A DNA stretch of 6,096 bases from Comamonadaceae bacterium (GTDB lineage Bacteria; Pseudomonadota; Gammaproteobacteria; Burkholderiales; Burkholderiaceae_C). This document shows, one piece after another, positions 5,560-6,096 of the stretch. The DNA lies in assembly GCA_027490485.1 (NCBI GenBank), contig JAIXYA010000002.1:1-6096 (forward strand), written 5' to 3'. The notes under the pieces were generated by a model that was not told the DNA's origin, ran no database searches, and saw only the letters and a list, made by a program, of their open reading frames with translations. Within the stretch, counting starts at the first letter, position 1. The number at the start of each line of letters is the position of its first letter. The translations under genes and the position numbers were made by a program.

Positions 5560-6096
5560 GCCAGGGCTTCTCCCTCGAGGGCGCAGGCACGCTGTTCCGC
5601 AAGGAAGTGCTGCGCTTCTGGAAGGTGAGCTTCCAGACCATTGGGGCACCAGTGCTCACCGCGCTGCTGTACCTGCTGATCTTCGGCCACGTGCTGGAAG
5701 ACCACGTGCAGGTGTACGACAACGTGGGCTACACCGGTTTCCTTCTGCCGGGTCTGGTGATGATGAGTGTGCTGCAGAACAGCTTTGCCAACACCAGCAG
5801 TTCGCTCATCCAAAGCAAGGTCACGGGCAACCTCGTGTTCCTGCTCGTGACGCCTCTGTCGCACTGGGCCTGGTTCGCGGCCTATGTGGGGGCGGCGATG
5901 GTGCGGGGCTTGGCGGTGGGCCTGGGGGTGTTCTTGATGACCGCGGCTTTCGTGCCCGTGTCCTTCGTGGAACCCTGGTGGATCATCACCTTTGCGGTGC
6001 TGGGTTCGGGTCTGCTGGGTTCGATGGGGCTGATCGCCGGCCTGTGGGCTGAGAAGTTCGACCAGATGGCGGCCTTCCAGAACTTCATCATCATGC
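5556..6096 (+). CDS. ABC-2 type transporter permease, YadH-like (3' truncated by window)
   Basis: This is the inner-membrane permease partner of the preceding ATPase. The ATG at 5556 overlaps that gene's stop as ATGA, and the frame stays open to the window end, giving about 180 residues of a protein normally near 250-260. The N-terminus has the family pattern: a short cytoplasmic helix GAGTLFRKEVLRFWKV (9-24), then hydrophobic segments near residues 28-45, 60-75, 103-132 and 142-164. TGFLLPGLVMMSVLQNSFAN (60-79) and SKVTGNLVFLLVTPLSHW (87-104) are characteristic ABC-2 membrane blocks: a polar Lys-containing turn followed by the LVTPLS loop. LWAEKFDQMAAFQNFIIM at the edge also matches the conserved YadH segment. 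Codon use is strongly G/C-ending (roughly 88% by hand count), like the 3' part of the ATPase gene and unlike the mla genes. The substrate cannot be inferred from sequence. Confidence 0.9.
   Translation, partial: MSQGFSLEGAGTLFRKEVLRFWKVSFQTIGAPVLTALLYLLIFGHVLEDHVQVYDNVGYTGFLLPGLVMMSVLQNSFANTSSSLIQSKVTGNLVFLLVTPLSHWAWFAAYVGAAMVRGLAVGLGVFLMTAAFVPVSFVEPWWIITFAVLGSGLLGSMGLIAGLWAEKFDQMAAFQNFIIM

Noticed and set aside
5172..5864. Minus-strand open frame of 230 codons
   Set aside because: It is opposite the same two genes, its composition follows the high GC3 of the other strand, and no motif is seen.
5372..6052. Plus-strand open frame of 226 codons across the ATPase/permease junction
   Set aside because: It is Arg- and Gly-rich out-of-frame translation of GC-rich sequence. 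The overlapping frames encode a clear ABC ATPase end and ABC-2 permease.
1..6096. Mobile element, CRISPR, tRNA or phage content
   Set aside because: No repeats in array form, inverted terminal repeats, transposase or integrase motifs, or tRNA-like folds were seen. The genes are packed housekeeping genes in one orientation.

Overview
The window is a compact, entirely plus-strand stretch of a proteobacterial chromosome. The partial GltD, the mlaF-E-D-A-C-B gene order and the following YadG/YadH-type ABC pair together suggest a betaproteobacterium of the Burkholderiales. A Comamonadaceae member with moderate GC (Limnohabitans- or Rhodoferax-like) seems most likely. This assignment comes from remembered family resemblance and gene order, not from a search.

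Layout: positions 1-712 hold the C-terminal half of glutamate synthase small subunit (gltD, 5' end outside the window). After a 12-base gap comes a complete retrograde phospholipid transport (Mla) cluster. mlaF (ATPase, 725-1549) overlaps mlaE (permease, 1546-2328) through ATGA. Then come mlaD (MCE protein, 2343-2819), mlaA (outer-membrane lipoprotein, 2822-3541), mlaC (periplasmic lipid carrier, about 3614-4270) and mlaB (STAS protein, 4267-4548, GTG start overlapping the mlaC stop). After 30 bases follow an ABC-2 type ATPase (4579-5559) and its permease (from 5556, cut off by the window end), again joined by ATGA. Coding density is very high; no gap exceeds about 75 bases. I see no tRNA, rRNA, CRISPR array, insertion sequence or phage gene.

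How the genes work together: MlaA in the outer membrane, MlaC in the periplasm and the inner-membrane MlaFEDB complex form one pathway that moves mislocalised phospholipids between outer and inner membrane. Here all six genes sit together, whereas in E. coli mlaA lies elsewhere. The downstream ABC-2 pair is probably a separate exporter of unknown substrate that is conserved beside the mla genes in this group.

I did not find a previously undescribed system; the gene content is that of an ordinary housekeeping locus. The most notable observation is a sharp change in synonymous codon use inside the downstream ATPase gene, at its conserved ABC signature motif near 5000-5020. It suggests either allelic recombination with a higher-GC relative or a chimeric assembly join. 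Smaller points are a 23-codon mini-ORF that exactly bridges mlaA and mlaC, the GTG start of mlaB, and a -10-like box just before the downstream ATPase.
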